Shown piece by piece: positions 10,448 through 22,035 of a DNA stretch of 64,000 bases (the stretch's first letter is position 1; each line of letters begins with the position of its first letter). This DNA is from Stenogyne calaminthoides (taxonomy: Eukaryota; Streptophyta; Magnoliopsida; Lamiales; Lamiaceae). A program made the position numbers and the translations under genes. Below the pieces are notes generated by a model. It saw only the letters and a program-made list of their open reading frames with translations, did no database searches and was not told where the DNA came from. The stretch is from assembly GCA_037126765.1 (NCBI GenBank), contig JBBCBC010000017.1, positions 25,659,916 to 25,723,915 on the forward strand, in the 5' to 3' direction.

Positions 10448-12168
10448 TTATTCACCTGGATCCAACATACCTAATACAACTGATAGTTCCTGAAATCTTG
10501 ATTCAGCCAAAGGTTTAGTCAAGATATCAGCTCTCTGTTTATCAGTATGAATTTTCTCCATCCTTATGTCCTTCTTCTCAACATGTGTATGTTCAGATAG
10601 GTCAGCTTCAGTGTGTTGGCTTTCCTTCATTGGAGAATTGTCATCTTGAGTTTCACCAGTCTGAGTATTTCCATCCTGAACTTCTTTGTCTGAGTCTGAT
10701 TCACTCCATTCATAGAATGTGATTGACTTCTTCTTTTCAGGCTTAGAGGATGTTTTATCATTCTTCTTTAGGCTTAATCTGGTGATTCTCTTGATTAGAT
10801 CTCCCGAGTCATGTTCCTGTTTCTTCTGAACACAAATAGATTCATCAAAAATAACATGAGGTGTTTCTTCCACAATAAGGGTCATACAGTTGTAAACCCT
10901 GAAAGCTTTACAGACTTCAGAATATCCTAAGAATATCCCTTCATCAGCTTTGCTATCAAAAGTCTTCAACTGATCTTTACCATTATTGTGTATGAAACAC
11001 TTACAACTAAACACACAAAAGAGAGAAACATGAGGCTTCCTTTCATTCCACAACTCATAAGGTGTTTTTCCTTGATTCTTTGTCAGCATGGATCTGTTCT
11101 GAGAGTAGCATGCAGTGTTGATAACTTCAGCCCAAAATCTCTTAGGAATATCAGCTTCAGCAATCATTGTTCTTGCAGCTTCTTTCAGATTCCTATTTCT
11201 TCTTTCTACAACACCATTCTGTTGAGGAGTCCTTATAGCTGATGTTTCATGAGTTATTCCATTTGCTGCACAATAATCAGATATAATATGGTTGATAAAT
11301 TCAGTTCCTTTATCTGATCTGATTTTGACCACACTCAGATTCTTTTTAATACTGAGTCTTTTCAGTAGTTCAGGTAGCTTTGTTTGAGTCTCTTTCTTAC
11401 TGAGTAAGAATATGACCCCAAGTATATCTAGAGTAGTCATCAACTACCACAAGTGTATATTTCCTGCCATTAGTGCTCACAGGTGTTACTGGACCAAATA
11501 AGTCCATATGTTACAGTTGCAGAATTCTGTCAGTAGAGATTTCTACTTTGCTTTTGAATGATGCTCTGATTTGTTTTCCTTTCTGACAAGCATCACATAT
11601 ATGATCCTTACTGAACACTTCATTAGGTAACCCCCTCACAAGAGCTAATCTTGCAAGTTTGTTCAGGGTTTTGAAGTTTAAGTGATTCAGTCTTTTGTGC
11701 CACAACCAACTGCTATCTGTGGAACTTTTTGCAACCAAACATGTATCTTTAGGAGTTGATCCCCAATCAGCAAGATACACATTTCCCTTCTGTAGTACCA
11801 GTCAGTTGTATTTGCTGTGAAGCATTGTCTTTTACATAACATAAGTTCTTTGAGAACTCAACACTGAATCCTTTGTCACAGAATTGACTGATAGAAAGCA
11901 AATTATGCTTTAAACCAGAAACATATGAAACACCATGGATATGAACAGAATCAACTTCAAGAGTTCCATATCCTTCAGTCTATCCTTTGGAGTTATCTCC
12001 AAATGTAATCTGAGGGCCTTTTTGCTCAACATAGTTAGTGAGTAAATGTTTGTATCCTGTCATGTGCCTTGAACATCCACTGTCCAGATACCATGCAGTC
12101 GGAGCTTCTTCACTTCCACTCATCAGGGCTATGTTGACTTCATTCAGCTCAGTGCCCTTTTCCTTCAC
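10448..12168 (-). pseudogene. pol: Copia pol of A' with RT and most of RNase H deleted
   Basis: Protease (DSGCSRHMTG near 12085), GAG-pre-integrase (LWHKRLNHLNF near 11700) and integrase (RSDKGTEF, TPQQNGVVERRN near 11200-11320) are present. After the linker with EADLSEHT, at about 10580, the frame jumps straight to HVEKKDIRMEK, the last part of RNase H. Compared with element A, where these points are at about 1605 and 3340, roughly 1.7 kb including the whole RT is missing, yet the reading frame is kept across the join (10448-11443 is one open frame). Other lesions: stop near 11980 and frameshifts near 11780 and 11440. This copy could not supply RT itself. Confidence 0.9.
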
Positions 12169-12180
12169 CTGAAAAACAGA

Positions 12181-13895
12181 TCAGGCCTTAGGTACCCATT
12201 TGGTGTAGGGTCCTACCAGGTTAGCTGTACCTTTTGGAATCCAAACCTGCCTGATAACTCTAATTACTTTAGAGTGGCTGATTTGTCTCCCATAAACATC
12301 TACATACATATTCACCACCCTAGGTGCCTTGGCAGTACCCTGTGTATGAGTGTCAGCCTTAGCATGAACATGAGCCGTAGAATTCTTCTTGGGTTCAGGC
12401 CTCTTGTTCCAATGCTTTGGCCTTGGTGCAGCTGGTCTATGTCTCTGCTGACTTGGGTTCAGGAAACCTTTACCCTTAGGCAAGTGGGGTTTAGGTTGTC
12501 TGTACTGAAATTGAGGTCTTTCAGTATCCTGAGGACTTGGTCTCTTCAGTTGAGAATGTCTCTGCTGAGTTTTTCTCTTCTGAAGATTCCCCTGATGGTT
12601 CAGTGCAGTTCTCTTCAGGTTTGTATTCTTAGCCTGAGGCTTCAAAGTACTGGCCTGAGGATTTCCTGCTGAGTGTTCAGGTTTTCTAGCATTTTCCTGA
12701 GTTTGGGCTTTCTTTCCTGAACCTTCAGTTTTTCTGAAACCATAGGTCCTTTACCCTTGTCTAAAACACGGGGTTGTTCTTCAATAAGAAGATTAGTACA
12801 TGCCACCGGTTTAACAAAGACAGTCTTAGTGCTACTAGAAGAAACAACATTCAGAAGACCTTGTGAGGTTCCCCCTGGATTATATCCCAATCCAGCCTTT
12901 ATAGTTGCAGGTCTTTGATAACTCTGAATTTCATCTATTGCTTTAGATGCAGAATTCAATAGAGCTAACTTTCTCCGCACACTATCCTCACTTTTCTTTA
13001 GAGTCTCATGCTTCTCAAAGAGGTCATTGAATTTAGTCCTGATGAGTTGATTCTCCTCAGTGTATTTCTCTAATTTTCCATTCAGGGTCTCTATCACTTT
13101 CTCTTTTTCTAAGAGTTGTACTTTCAGAACATCTAGTTCATCACTAGTTCCCATTAATTGAGAAGTGATCTCAGTAGCATTAGAGTCTTTCCACCTCAGA
13201 TTTTCAGCAGTCAGTTCCTTATTCTGCTTTTGAGTTTCTATGAGCAGTTCTTGTAACACAGAATAGTCCTTCATAAGATTCTCAAAAAGAATCCATCGAG
13301 TCAAAGTTCTTTGATTCTGAGATGAACTTGATAACTCAGGTGCTTGTGTAGGAGCAACAACATAGATAGAAGAATTTACCTCCTCAATAGCAAAAAGGCA
13401 GACATCATCACTGTCACTGTCACTGTCTGAGAATATCTCTTCTGAAGAACTGGATCCTTCTTCAGCAATCATAGCGTTCTTGCTAGAGTTCTTTCTGTCT
13501 CTCTTGGCTTGTCTCTCCTTTCTTTCTTTGGCACTCAGTTCAGGACAATCATACTGGAAGTGACATTTCTTCTGGCAGTTATAGCATCTGTTGGTATCAT
13601 CATCCTGATCACTTTCCTCCTTGGTCTTGGAGTCATTCTTTCTGGATGAGGATCCTTCAGTTTTGTGGTCCTTCCATTTCTCAATGGATCTGTCCTCAGC
13701 TTCTGAGTTATTCCTGTTCCTGTACCTGTTGTTCTTATAGTATTTCTTGTAATTTCCATATCTGCTATTGAGTCTTTCAAACCTCCTTGCCAACAGTACT
13801 AGCTTATCTTCTTGCTCATCCTGATTTTTGGCAAGTGAGTTATTAGACTCTTTAGCTTTACAGGATTTCTCTTTGGCTTTGAAAGCCACATTCAC
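12181..13895 (-). pseudogene. gag: Copia gag of A', C-terminal two thirds
   Basis: Minus-strand frame with VAFKAKEKS near 13885, a basic Arg/Asn/Tyr stretch, zinc knuckle CYNCQKKCHFQYDC near 13585-13545 (CX2CX4HX4C), an acidic Ser/Asp region, a long coiled coil (about 13330-12950), then a Lys/Gln/Pro-rich tail ending YTKWVPKA and TGA at 12183-12181. It would form the particle and bind RNA. One frameshift near 12650 separates the coiled-coil part from the tail. The upstream open frame to 14264 is read-through into the Athila-like LTR and is not gag. Confidence 0.87.
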
Positions 13896-13906
13896 GAAAG
13901 AGGGCA

Positions 13907-15327
13907 TGACAGGAAAGAGGGCTAAAAATGGAGTTCGTGAGACATCACGGTGCATGAGTCGGACTACCGGGTGAAAAGATATGAAAGAAATACTGAAAAG
14001 TATTATCTGGAGCTCGACCAATGCGGTCGAGCGGGCGAAAATACAGGCATGAGGAGGCGCTCGATCAGGTGTGGTCGAGCGGTTTGAGTGTAGTCGAGTA
14101 AAACTGAGTCCAGCGATAAAGAAGTGCTCGACCAAGTTAGGTCGAGCAGAACTGCTCGACCATGTGCCGTGCTCGAGCGGTCTGAGAAGAGGAATATATA
14201 AGGTCAGACGGGAAAAAGGCCAGAGAGAGACGAAAATTATATAGAAAAAAAGGAGAAAAAGCATTCAAGGGTTCTGGGAAGAAGGAGAGAAATTCCACCA
14301 CGAGAAACACGATTCGGTTATCAAACTTACTAGTTTTACATTCTAGTTTTCCTGAATTTGTCTTGTAGAATTTCTAAATTTTCTTATTCTTGAAGAACAA
14401 TTTTAGGGTTTGTTTAATTATTTCATCCAATACTATTTTTGCTACTTGAATATAATTGATTAATCATTGTTGATTTGGTTTTATACACTCTAGCTAATGA
14501 GTTCTATAATTAAATTGGGTATTTATGATTTGACGATCAATATGGTAGGCCTAAACCTTTGATTGCTTTGAATAGGATGATCGCGTAGAAATAGTGAATT
14601 GGTTAGTTGATTAGGATGATTCAAGGTGTAAATTGGGTAATCTTCTTAAATTGCTAATTTGAATAACCAATCCAATAAAAACCATTGAATTGGGTACGAA
14701 AGTTGTTAGAGAGAGGACGACCGAATCACACTTTTCCAACGAATAGGCTTGAGGAGAGGGTTTGTGACGAGGTTGGTAATATACCGGTTCAGTTAGGGAG
14801 GACGATCGAATCACCCAACTTGAATAAGGGCTATAGTAATTAAGCACAATCTAAATAACTTGGTTATTTGGTCCGTGAGGTAAAGAGGGTATTAGTTGAG
14901 TAATCGGGGATAAAAACCGAGCTTTTGTTGTACCTTATTTAGTGTGGGATTAGGGAAGTAGATTGCCTAGTTTCAGTACACTTAGGATTACTCTATTGTA
15001 CACCACGATAGTCCTCGTCGCCAAACCAATTCCGATAGTATACGTAGGGATTCCTGTCCAAAGCAACATTCTCCAATATTTGCACTTCATCTGAAGTTAG
15101 AATTAAAGTTGTTATCTATTTATTTTCGTTATTCCATAGTATTAAAATAGAATTCTCAAATCGCATCCATATTAGTTACGAAGCATACATTTCCAGGGAT
15201 TTACACGCATACGAAACTTCCTTCGGGTTCGATACTACTTGGTCCAAATACTTACCCTTGCTACAGTGATCCCATACTCTTGTGGGGTAACTGCTAGTTA
15301 AGAACTTAGCATTTCATGACCAAGTCA
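13907..15327 (+). repeat. Athila-like Ty3/gypsy 5' LTR
   Basis: It ends CAAGTCA at 15327, directly before a tRNA-Asp-type primer site, so it is a 5' LTR in plus orientation. The left boundary is set at TGACAGG (13907), the first TG after A' gag is lost; this start is approximate. Length of about 1.4 kb fits Athila-type LTRs. It contains a cluster of CTCGACC/GGTCGAG hairpins at 14012-14190. No matching 3' LTR is seen in the window. Confidence 0.65.
14012..14190 (+). repeat. Cluster of CTCGACC hairpins in the Athila-like LTR
   Basis: GCTCGACC-loop-GGTCGAGC at 14012-14032 (5-nt loop) and TGCTCGACC-loop-GGTCGAGCA at 14125-14148 (6-nt loop) are perfect. A third with one mismatch is at 14059-14080, and further CTCGACC/CTCGAGC half-sites lie at 14153-14176. 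Confidence 0.75.
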
Positions 15328-15345
15328 ACGGCGCCGTTACCGGGG
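15328..15345 (+). other. tRNA-Asp-type primer binding site
   Basis: ACGGCGCCGTTACCGGGG differs by a few bases from the complement of the plant tRNA-Asp 3' end (GGCGCCGTTGCCGGGG). This primer is typical of Athila-type gypsy elements. The site is directly after the LTR. Confidence 0.75.
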
Positions 15346-15473
15346 AAGTGATGTATGCACCTTGTGTAAAACTTGGAAATAGATTAGTAGCTAGTAGTGG
15401 GTGTTTTCTTTTCTGTTTTTACTATATTCTTGTGCTAGTTGCATTTGATTTCTTTGTTTGAGTTTTCAGGTTT

Positions 15474-15724
15474 ATGAGAACACGCTCAAAAAGAGAAACG
15501 AGTGTTGATCGAACTGGACTAGACCCTGAAACTATAGCAAGAAGGAATCGAGCTTTCCAGAGAAGAATGGCTGCGGTAGGTAATAACTGGTAGAATGTTG
15601 ATGGAAATGGAGGGAACGGAGAGAATCAGTTGCAACCAGAAGGGATTAATAACCCGAACCCATAGCCAAACCAACCGCAGTATCCCAACCAACCAAACCA
15701 GCAAAACCACGACAACCATGTGGC
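15474..15724 (+). pseudogene. gag: Start of an Athila-like gag, broken
   Basis: ATG at 15474 opens a basic N-terminus (MRTRSKRETSVDR, then NRAFQRRM) 130 bases after the primer site. A TAG at 15591-15593 interrupts it. The frame continues with Asn/Pro/Gln-rich sequence and another stop near 15663. Around 15725 the sequence changes to coiled-coil material joined to Tat debris. Only the position after the primer site and the basic start support the gag call. Confidence 0.5.
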
Positions 15725-16574
15725 CTCTTCCAGGACTAAAGAGATCAACTTGTACACCACTCTGATTCACTCCCAGAAGGTGGCCATGTACCTTGAGCGG
15801 GTTGTCGAGAAGAATGATCAGGACCTCTAGGCATCTTGTTGGGCCCCCGATGAGCACAAAGGGAAACTCAAGGAGGCTACGACTGTCATGGTCTGGATGG
15901 AGGCTGACTTGAAGGTAGCTGAAGAGAGGTCAGTCGAGCGGGCGAAACAGGTCACAGAGGTGACCGTTAAAAGACTCTCCAAGATAGATGAACATCGTCG
16001 CGAGTCGGTGACTCTAAAGGGGAGGGTGGACGAGCTCACACGCCAGTTGAACGAGTCTCATTCTTTGGCGGTCGACTATGAGGCCAAAGTTGAGGATCTC
16101 AAACTCCAGATGGCCCAGGCCGCTTCTCTCCGAGCCGCTGATGATGCCGCTTTGGGGATCTTTTCATACATCAGTGCCTATACCGATGTTCTCTGAGCAG
16201 TGTTTTGTCTTGACCCGTCTGCTGATGCCTCTATGCTTGTTGAGGATTTCAAGGCCTTCATTGTTGAGTGCCTGCCCGAGCCCAACGTGGTGCTGCCCGT
16301 AGCCGATCTGGCTGACTTTGGTGTTGATCTATCTTTCCTTGGCCCTGCGAGCAGGCTGACAAGGTCTGGCGAGGGCGCTGACCCGACCACCCCGCCCACG
16401 CAAATTCATATGGACTTGGCCGCAACCTCCGATCCTGGCTTGGCTATTCCAGAGACTGAGGTGGAGGCAAAGGGTGGAGAAGCTGTCGGGGACGATGCGG
16501 TGGGGGGCGACAAGGCCGTGGCTGGCGATGGGGTGGAATCTGGAGATGGTATCGAGGCCTCTCCCTCTGTTTGA
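15725..16574 (+). pseudogene. Extra ORF of a Tat-type gypsy element, antisense to its pol
   Basis: One frame with stops at 15828-15830 and 16194-16196. It starts with a coiled-coil stretch (SQKVAMYLERVVEKND), continues with Arg/Glu/Leu heptads (VDELTRQLNESHS near 16029-16067), then an acidic Gly/Asp/Val-rich tail ending EASPSV. It lies after the C-terminus of the minus-strand Tat integrase (17202-18159) and points against it. Tat-lineage elements such as Retand carry an additional ORF in this antisense position, so I read this as that ORF. I do not know a biochemical function. It is relatively GC-rich for the window. Confidence 0.55.
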
Positions 16575-17201
16575 GTCTATTTGGGAATCTGTAGTTTTCT
16601 TTATTTTCCTTTTAGCTGTTGGCCGCTATAGGCCTTGGTTGTAATCAGCCTCCGGGCTTTTAATTTTTATGTACTCCGCCTTTGGGCTTTGTTTAATGAA
16701 CGAGGATGACTCGTTTTGCTCTATTACTTGTTTTTCTTTATGTTTGAATGTTTGTTTGCGAGTGTTGGTCATGTGATCATGGACGTACATCGATGATTAT
16801 GTATTTTTGCCCATGTTCCACCGTCTTATTTCGTGCGATGTATCCAAACTCTGTTCTAACCGTCTTAGTTTTGCGGCATGACCGAACTTTGGCTTAATCG
16901 TGTTATGGTGTTGCCTTCAGAGAGGTCGTCGTGCAAACTATTTGGCTTGGGCGATGGGCGACCTCGTTGGCGTAGTTTCTGGAGATCACTTCCCGCCATA
17001 GTAGGTCGACTTACGTGCTTAGCGACCATTGTCATTCAGGCCATTTATAATGCGGTCCTGATTGACTTATGTTGAAACATGCAAACATATAGAGATAACA
17101 AAATTTAATTATTCTTGGCTTTTGAAGTCATTACATTGGATCTCCCCTTGGGTTTGGGGCTTCGTTGAAAAATTAAAAAAAAAAAGAATTACAAATTATT
17201 T
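16575..17201. other. Non-coding interval between antisense ORF and Tat pol
   Basis: On the plus strand this looks like the 3' untranslated part of the antisense ORF: T-rich, with TAGGCCTTGG, CCTCCGGGC and CCTTTGGGC words and AATGAA near 16696. An A-run at 17177-17187 precedes the end of the minus-strand integrase. No gene is seen. Confidence 0.5.
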
Positions 17202-18159
17202 CTACTGGTAGTATTTCTTCAGGTGGGCTGCGTTCCTTGGGTACTGAGCTGGTGTGCCATCTGGGTCTTCAATTTCGTATGCCCCGTTGGTTAGGCATTT
17301 GGACACTCTGAAAGGTCCTTCCCAGGTAGGGCCGAAGACTCCCTTAGGGATTCCAAACACCTTTTTTAAGACGAGGTTGCCTTTCTTCAACTGTCGAAGC
17401 TTGACCTTTAAGTTGTAGTATTTTTCTACTTGCCGTTTGTAGCTAGCATTTCTTATGTTGTCCTCCATTCACTTTTCTTCCAAGAGGTTAAGGTTGATCA
17501 TTCTTGCCTGGTCATTTTCTTCTGATGCTTTTCTGCCAGTTCGATGGCTGGGAACCAAGATTTTGGCGGGGATTACCTCTTCTGCCCCGAATGTAAGGGA
17601 GAACGGTGTCTCTCTTGTTGAGTTTCTGCACGTCGTCCTGTATGACCACAGCACCTCAGGCAGTCGCTTGCTCATTTCTCTTTTCCCCCTTCAAGTCACA
17701 TTTTTAACATGTGCTTGATGATTTTGTTGATGGCTTCCACCTGGCCGTTGGACTGTGGTAGTAGGGGGTTGAGAATAACTTCGTTATCTTCTATTTTCTG
17801 AAGAAGGCGTCGATTTTGAGGTCGTCAAACTGCTTTCCGTTGTCCGTCACTATTGATTGCGGGAGGCTGAATCGGTAGATGATGTTTCTCCAAATAAATT
17901 TTATTACATTGTATTAATCGATTGTTGCCAAAGCTTTAGCTTCTACCCATTTGGTGAAGTAATCAACTGCGACAAGGGCAAATTTTACTTTCCCTGGGGC
18001 TGTGGGCAGTGGTCCGATGATATCGATGCCCCATTTCGCGAATGGCTATGAACTCATGATGCTAGTTAGTTCTTCTGGAGATACCCTGATTGATGGGGCG
18101 AATATTTGGCAGCGGTGACATGTTCTTGCATATTCCAGTGCGTCCTTCTTCAGGGTTGG
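17202..18159 (-). pseudogene. pol: Tat-type Ty3/gypsy integrase, C-terminal half
   Basis: On the minus strand: a zinc-finger remnant (CHRCQIF near 18115), core motifs WGIDIIGPLP (first Asp, near 18030), VDYFTKWVEAK (near 17955) and VTDNGKQFDD (second Asp, near 17850), then WSYRTT with STRETPFSLTFGAEEVIP (17570-17660), and the C-terminal tail with PTWEGPF and GAYEIEDPDG, ending LKKYYQ at 17202. This enzyme would insert element cDNA. Stops near 18050 and 17468 and several frameshifts break it. The upstream part is cut off at 18160 by a C-family LTR. Confidence 0.85.
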
Positions 18160-19580
18160 TGTAGGTCCCGAATGGGTTTCAGTGAGGCAGAAGTCTAGAG
18201 TGGAGGGTTGAATAGACTTCTGAAACTTTTACGTGTGATCAGTGTGATTTGCAAGCTTACTGATCAGAGTGCAGGTGATCAGTACAGACTGATATCCAAC
18301 CTACCAATTGCTGGTAAGCTGATCAGTTTGGTGTCTATTAGTTTAACTGATTGTGCGGAAGCTAAGTTTTACCAGTGTGAAAAACCAGTTTTATCAAGAT
18401 CAGATTCTACGGTTTTCTGAATCAGATCAGATGACCAACTGTCAAACTGATCAGATCAGCTGCTTGATGCAGAACTGATCTCTTCTTAGAATATGCATGT
18501 TTACTTATCAAATACAGTAGTGTGCAGATAATGTAAAGCAGGTAAACACACAAGATTTATAGTGGTTCGGACAAATTGTCCTACGTCCACTCTTCCCTAT
18601 AAGTAGGGGCACTTACTACCGAACTAGACTTAGTTTTATGTGTTAGTCCAAACACAGTACAATAGATATTTATGGAACTCTCACTCAACTGATCCCAGAG
18701 ATCAAAACTAGAAACCCTAGCTTGAAATCTTGCTAACAAACTTAACTTAACACTCGGTTTGGGGTAAGATTTGTATGGTTTCCAACTGGAATTCTATCCT
18801 AGTATTTTAGTAGCCTAAAGCTAAAGGATAAGAACTCTTGCTAAAAAACTATGGGATGAACACTTAGAATATTTCTTGAGTTCTTGCTGTTCTTCATGCG
18901 GAAATTGCTTGATGTGTTTAAGCTTGTATAATCCATAACCTTACTCAGAAGGTTGATCCCATATTTATAGGCACAAAATCAAACTAGTCGTTGGAGAGCA
19001 ATTCGAATTTCAGTCTATTTAAGGTAGGTTTGCAGGGCTGATTTGATGTGCTTAGAGGCGGCATAGACAAATGTGCACTAAGTCGTCCTTTATAGCCGTT
19101 TGACTCTGAAACACCTTGTCCTGCACTATCAGCTCCGTACATACATGTCTCGCTCTAATTGGTTTTCAAATACACTTATTCAGCGCCTTGATTCACCAAC
19201 TTAGGTTGACATTCTTCTTGTCTGATCAACTTGTACGCCTTAGGTACACACTTGGTTGTCACCTGATTAAACTGACCTGATCAGTTAAGACTGATCAGTC
19301 TACCTTGTTGAGTCTTCTGATGTAAGTTGACTTAGCTCAACTTACTGACTCTACTGTGGTTTACTGATGTAGGTCTTTCGAAGGTCTTATGGTCTTGATA
19401 TCTTCTAGTCGATCTTCAAGTCTTCTCAGTCTTCTAAAATTCATGTCTTCTTCATAATGACTCTTCTGATCTTCTTCAAAACTTAACCTATACATATTGA
19501 GTTCCCCCTCAATATGTGACCTATCTATTACATCAGTTGTCTATACATCTCAGCTGGTCATCCTATTATGATTTCTAGTA
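18160..19580 (-). repeat. Truncated C-family LTR, minus orientation
   Basis: Reverse complement of element C's LTR: its 3' end (GGGACCTACA) is at 18160-18169. Matching runs through the CCACTATAA block near 18560 and the CTCAATATGTATAGG block near 19490-19520, then stops around 19580, about 100 bp short of the LTR 5' end. It interrupts the Tat integrase. It is truncated, so it is not a clean solo LTR. Confidence 0.85.
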
Positions 19581-20444
19581 CTACAAAAGTTATATACACA
19601 ACTACCTTTATTAAAAACAACTTGCTAATTCAAATTTCTCCTAATATAGCATCTACAATTTCAAACTTAAATTCTAAAATACCGTAAAAAACTTGTAACA
19701 ATTCTAATGTGGAATGATGCATCGTCAAACAAAATATAAAACAAGTTCAAATTAAATGCATCCTAACACCTACGTCGATTTCATTTTATTTTTTTCTAAC
19801 TAATTAGTTGATTTGATCCGCCTCACATGAGAGGGTCTTAGAGTAGCATGTCTCATTACTTATTACCCCACATTATATTCCATGTGAATCAAAACAATAT
19901 TGGATAACTTGGTCACAGGAAAAGGCATAACAGGACTCCTAGAATAGTTCAAAACTGACAATGGAATAGCTCACAATGTATCTAATCTCTATTCAACTGA
20001 TGTTCTTAGCTCAGAAGCTCATTCTACTGTGTATTGTTAGATTCATCATTTTACAATATAATATTTCACTTTTGCTGCAGGCTGCATCTATATAGACCTT
20101 TATCCAAATGTTAACAAGAAAACTTGAAGAAATTCTAGCAGATTCATGGTGAATAATCCTAATTGTGGCATTACTCTGTCCAGCTTCAGGAATGTACCCT
20201 TCCATATGTTGTATTCAACTATAACAGATCATAAATGTCAACCGGAGTAGTTTATTATTCAGACTACTCAAGTAATTTATCTTAGATTATTAGCATCAAT
20301 GCCTATAACTTCTACATTCAAATGTTGTTTGACAATTTTTTTAACAAATTCTCAAGCTAAGAGATTATGAGTGTCAAACTCCGTGTCAAATAACCCAAAA
20401 TGACATTATAAAAGAAGGGGAGAAGTGAACAAGTGATTGAATAC
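19581..20444. other. No recognisable gene
   Basis: AT-rich single-copy-looking sequence. A minus-strand open frame of 64 codons (20011-20205) shows no motif I recognise. The next helicase exon would be expected here on the minus strand, but I could not find it. Confidence 0.5.
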
Positions 20445-21434
20445 CTGAGACAAAATTTTCTTGATTTGGGGTTCAAATCCCATATTGAGCATATATGACC
20501 AGCCTCGTCTAATACAAGGTAAGTCACTCTTCTCAAGTTAGTATGTTGAGCTTCTAACATATCTATCAATTTGCCGGGTGTAGCAATGACAATTTCAACT
20601 CCTGAAAGAAGAATGAGGTTGCAAAATTCCAGTAAAATCAGCACAAATTATTTCCAAAAGAAGATTAAAACTAAATTGAATCACCTCTTTTAAGATCGCG
20701 AATTTGTGGTCCTTTGGGGGCACCACCATAAACATAAATACTTCTAATGTTAGCATGAGATTCAAATTTAGGAGCTTCTTCTAGAATCTGAACAACCAAT
20801 TCTCTAGTTGGCGCTAGGACCAGTACAACCGGACCATCACCTTGAGCTGGATTTATTATATATTTGTCAAAAGATTTCTTAGAAATATAGACAAGGTGGA
20901 GTGTCTTATCAACAAAAGAATATTAAGAACTTACCAAGTCTGGGCTGAGTGCTAACATGAACAAAAGTAGGTAACATATATGCCAAAGTCTTTCCATAAC
21001 AAGTCTCAGCAATGCCTATAAGATCTCGACCTCTTAAAGCCATTAGCCATCCTTGTGATTGGATAGTTGTTAGCTCAGAAAAACCCAATCTAGCTCTGAC
21101 CTCAAGGTAATATTCTGTAAATCAAATTGACGTATGACGGTATGAGTAAACTACAACTATAAGTTAATAACCAAAACATACAAAAAAAAAAAAAACCTCA
21201 TGCAAGATGGTTATCATTAAAATGGAAAGTTTTAATAGAATACATCACAGAAATACCAGGAAAATTTGCTTCGCGAAACATCCGAATTGGCTTGGGCACA
21301 TCATGTCCTTCAACTGTAATCTCCCGCCATGCACGATACATCAAAACTTCTTGTTCAGTCATTGCCCTCATTGATGGGCTCTCCACATAGAAATCCTTCT
21401 TAAAAACATTCAACCCACTAAAATCTTGAGACAT
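20445..21434 (-). pseudogene. DEAD-box RNA helicase (RH20/RH30-like) fragment, four exons, inactivated
   Basis: Minus-strand exons inferred from GT/AG borders: about 21434-21267, 21114-20935, 20846-20685 and 20601-20445. They encode in order: the MSQDFSGLNVFKKDFYVESP start with REITVEGHDVPKP; the Q-motif region (IQSQGW) and motif I; motif Ia (LAPTRELVVQI) with YGGAPKGPQIRDL; and motif Ib (IATPGKLIDM) with motif II. This is the first RecA-like domain of a p68-type helicase acting on RNA. It is dead: motif I reads AETCYGKT instead of a Gly-Ser-Gly-Lys-Thr loop, motif II reads DEAG, and a one-base shift follows it before MGFEPQ-like sequence. The second helicase domain is absent. It is probably a truncated host gene copy. 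Confidence 0.88.
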
Positions 21435-22035
21435 TTTAGATAGCACACAAGTTTGCTGTCCAAATTAATATTTTGACTCATTCAAGCAATACCAATGTGC
21501 CACGTGGTCATCCAAGTTCGAACACGGTGGAAAATAAAAAGTCTGTATCAGATATAAATCAAGCGGACAAATAGATATCTTAGTGTAAAAGTTCTTCAAG
21601 CATTTCATCAAACACCTGATGAACACGTGAGAGGAGCTGCTTGGCGTCTGTGACAAATTTAGCTTTCTTAGGTCTGCGGGAGAATGGAGAAACAGGGAAG
21701 CAGGAGAATCGAAAAATTTTACAAATAAGAAATCAAATTGCAAAAGAATTATATCAGTCAAATTAATAACCCGTTGATAACAAGACTTTTACTATCCCAT
21801 TAAAGAATAAAAAAATAAATGACCTGGACAGAAGATAGAGAAAGACAACGACAGAATCTTTGGTGCGGTGGGGGCGGCGGCGGAGGGGTGCGGTGAGCAT
21901 GGTTTGACGACGGAATTTGGACGCATTTGTGAAATGGGGGATTTTGGCCACAAATTACCTTTAAACGACACGGTAAAATAAGGAAAAAAGAAAAAAGAAA
22001 GGCAAATCACGATGAGTGGGGGCAACGTGAATTTT
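21435..22035 (-). other. Possible 5' exons upstream of the helicase fragment
   Basis: On the minus strand, 21951-21830 opens MAKIPHFTNASKFRRQTM with a possible donor (CAGGTCATTT). A possible second exon at about 21680-21595 follows a CCCGCAG acceptor and reads KFVTDAKQLLSRVHQVFDEM. The GC-rich first exon and T-rich surroundings look genic, but I recognise no family and cannot link these exons to the helicase. Confidence 0.3.

Larger units (their letters stand above)
9773..13906 (-). mobile_element. Element A', minus-strand A-family copia remnant
   Basis: Reading on the minus strand: gag (13895-12181), protease to RNase H end (12168-10448), spacer, then the start of the third ORF (9819-9773), which is cut by insertion of element A. 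Its gag N-terminus and 5' LTR are cut off at about 13900 by the Athila-like LTR. It is older than both A and the Athila-like insertion. Confidence 0.88.

Noticed and set aside
12642..14264. 540-codon minus-strand ORF as a single gene
   Set aside because: Only the part below about 13895 is copia gag; the rest is chance read-through into the Athila-like LTR.
18160..19580. Solo LTR
   Set aside because: The 5' end of the LTR is missing and no target duplication is seen, so it is a truncated fragment.
21763..21951. Confident protein-coding gene upstream of the helicase
   Set aside because: Only two short exon candidates and no family recognised; listed as uncertain.
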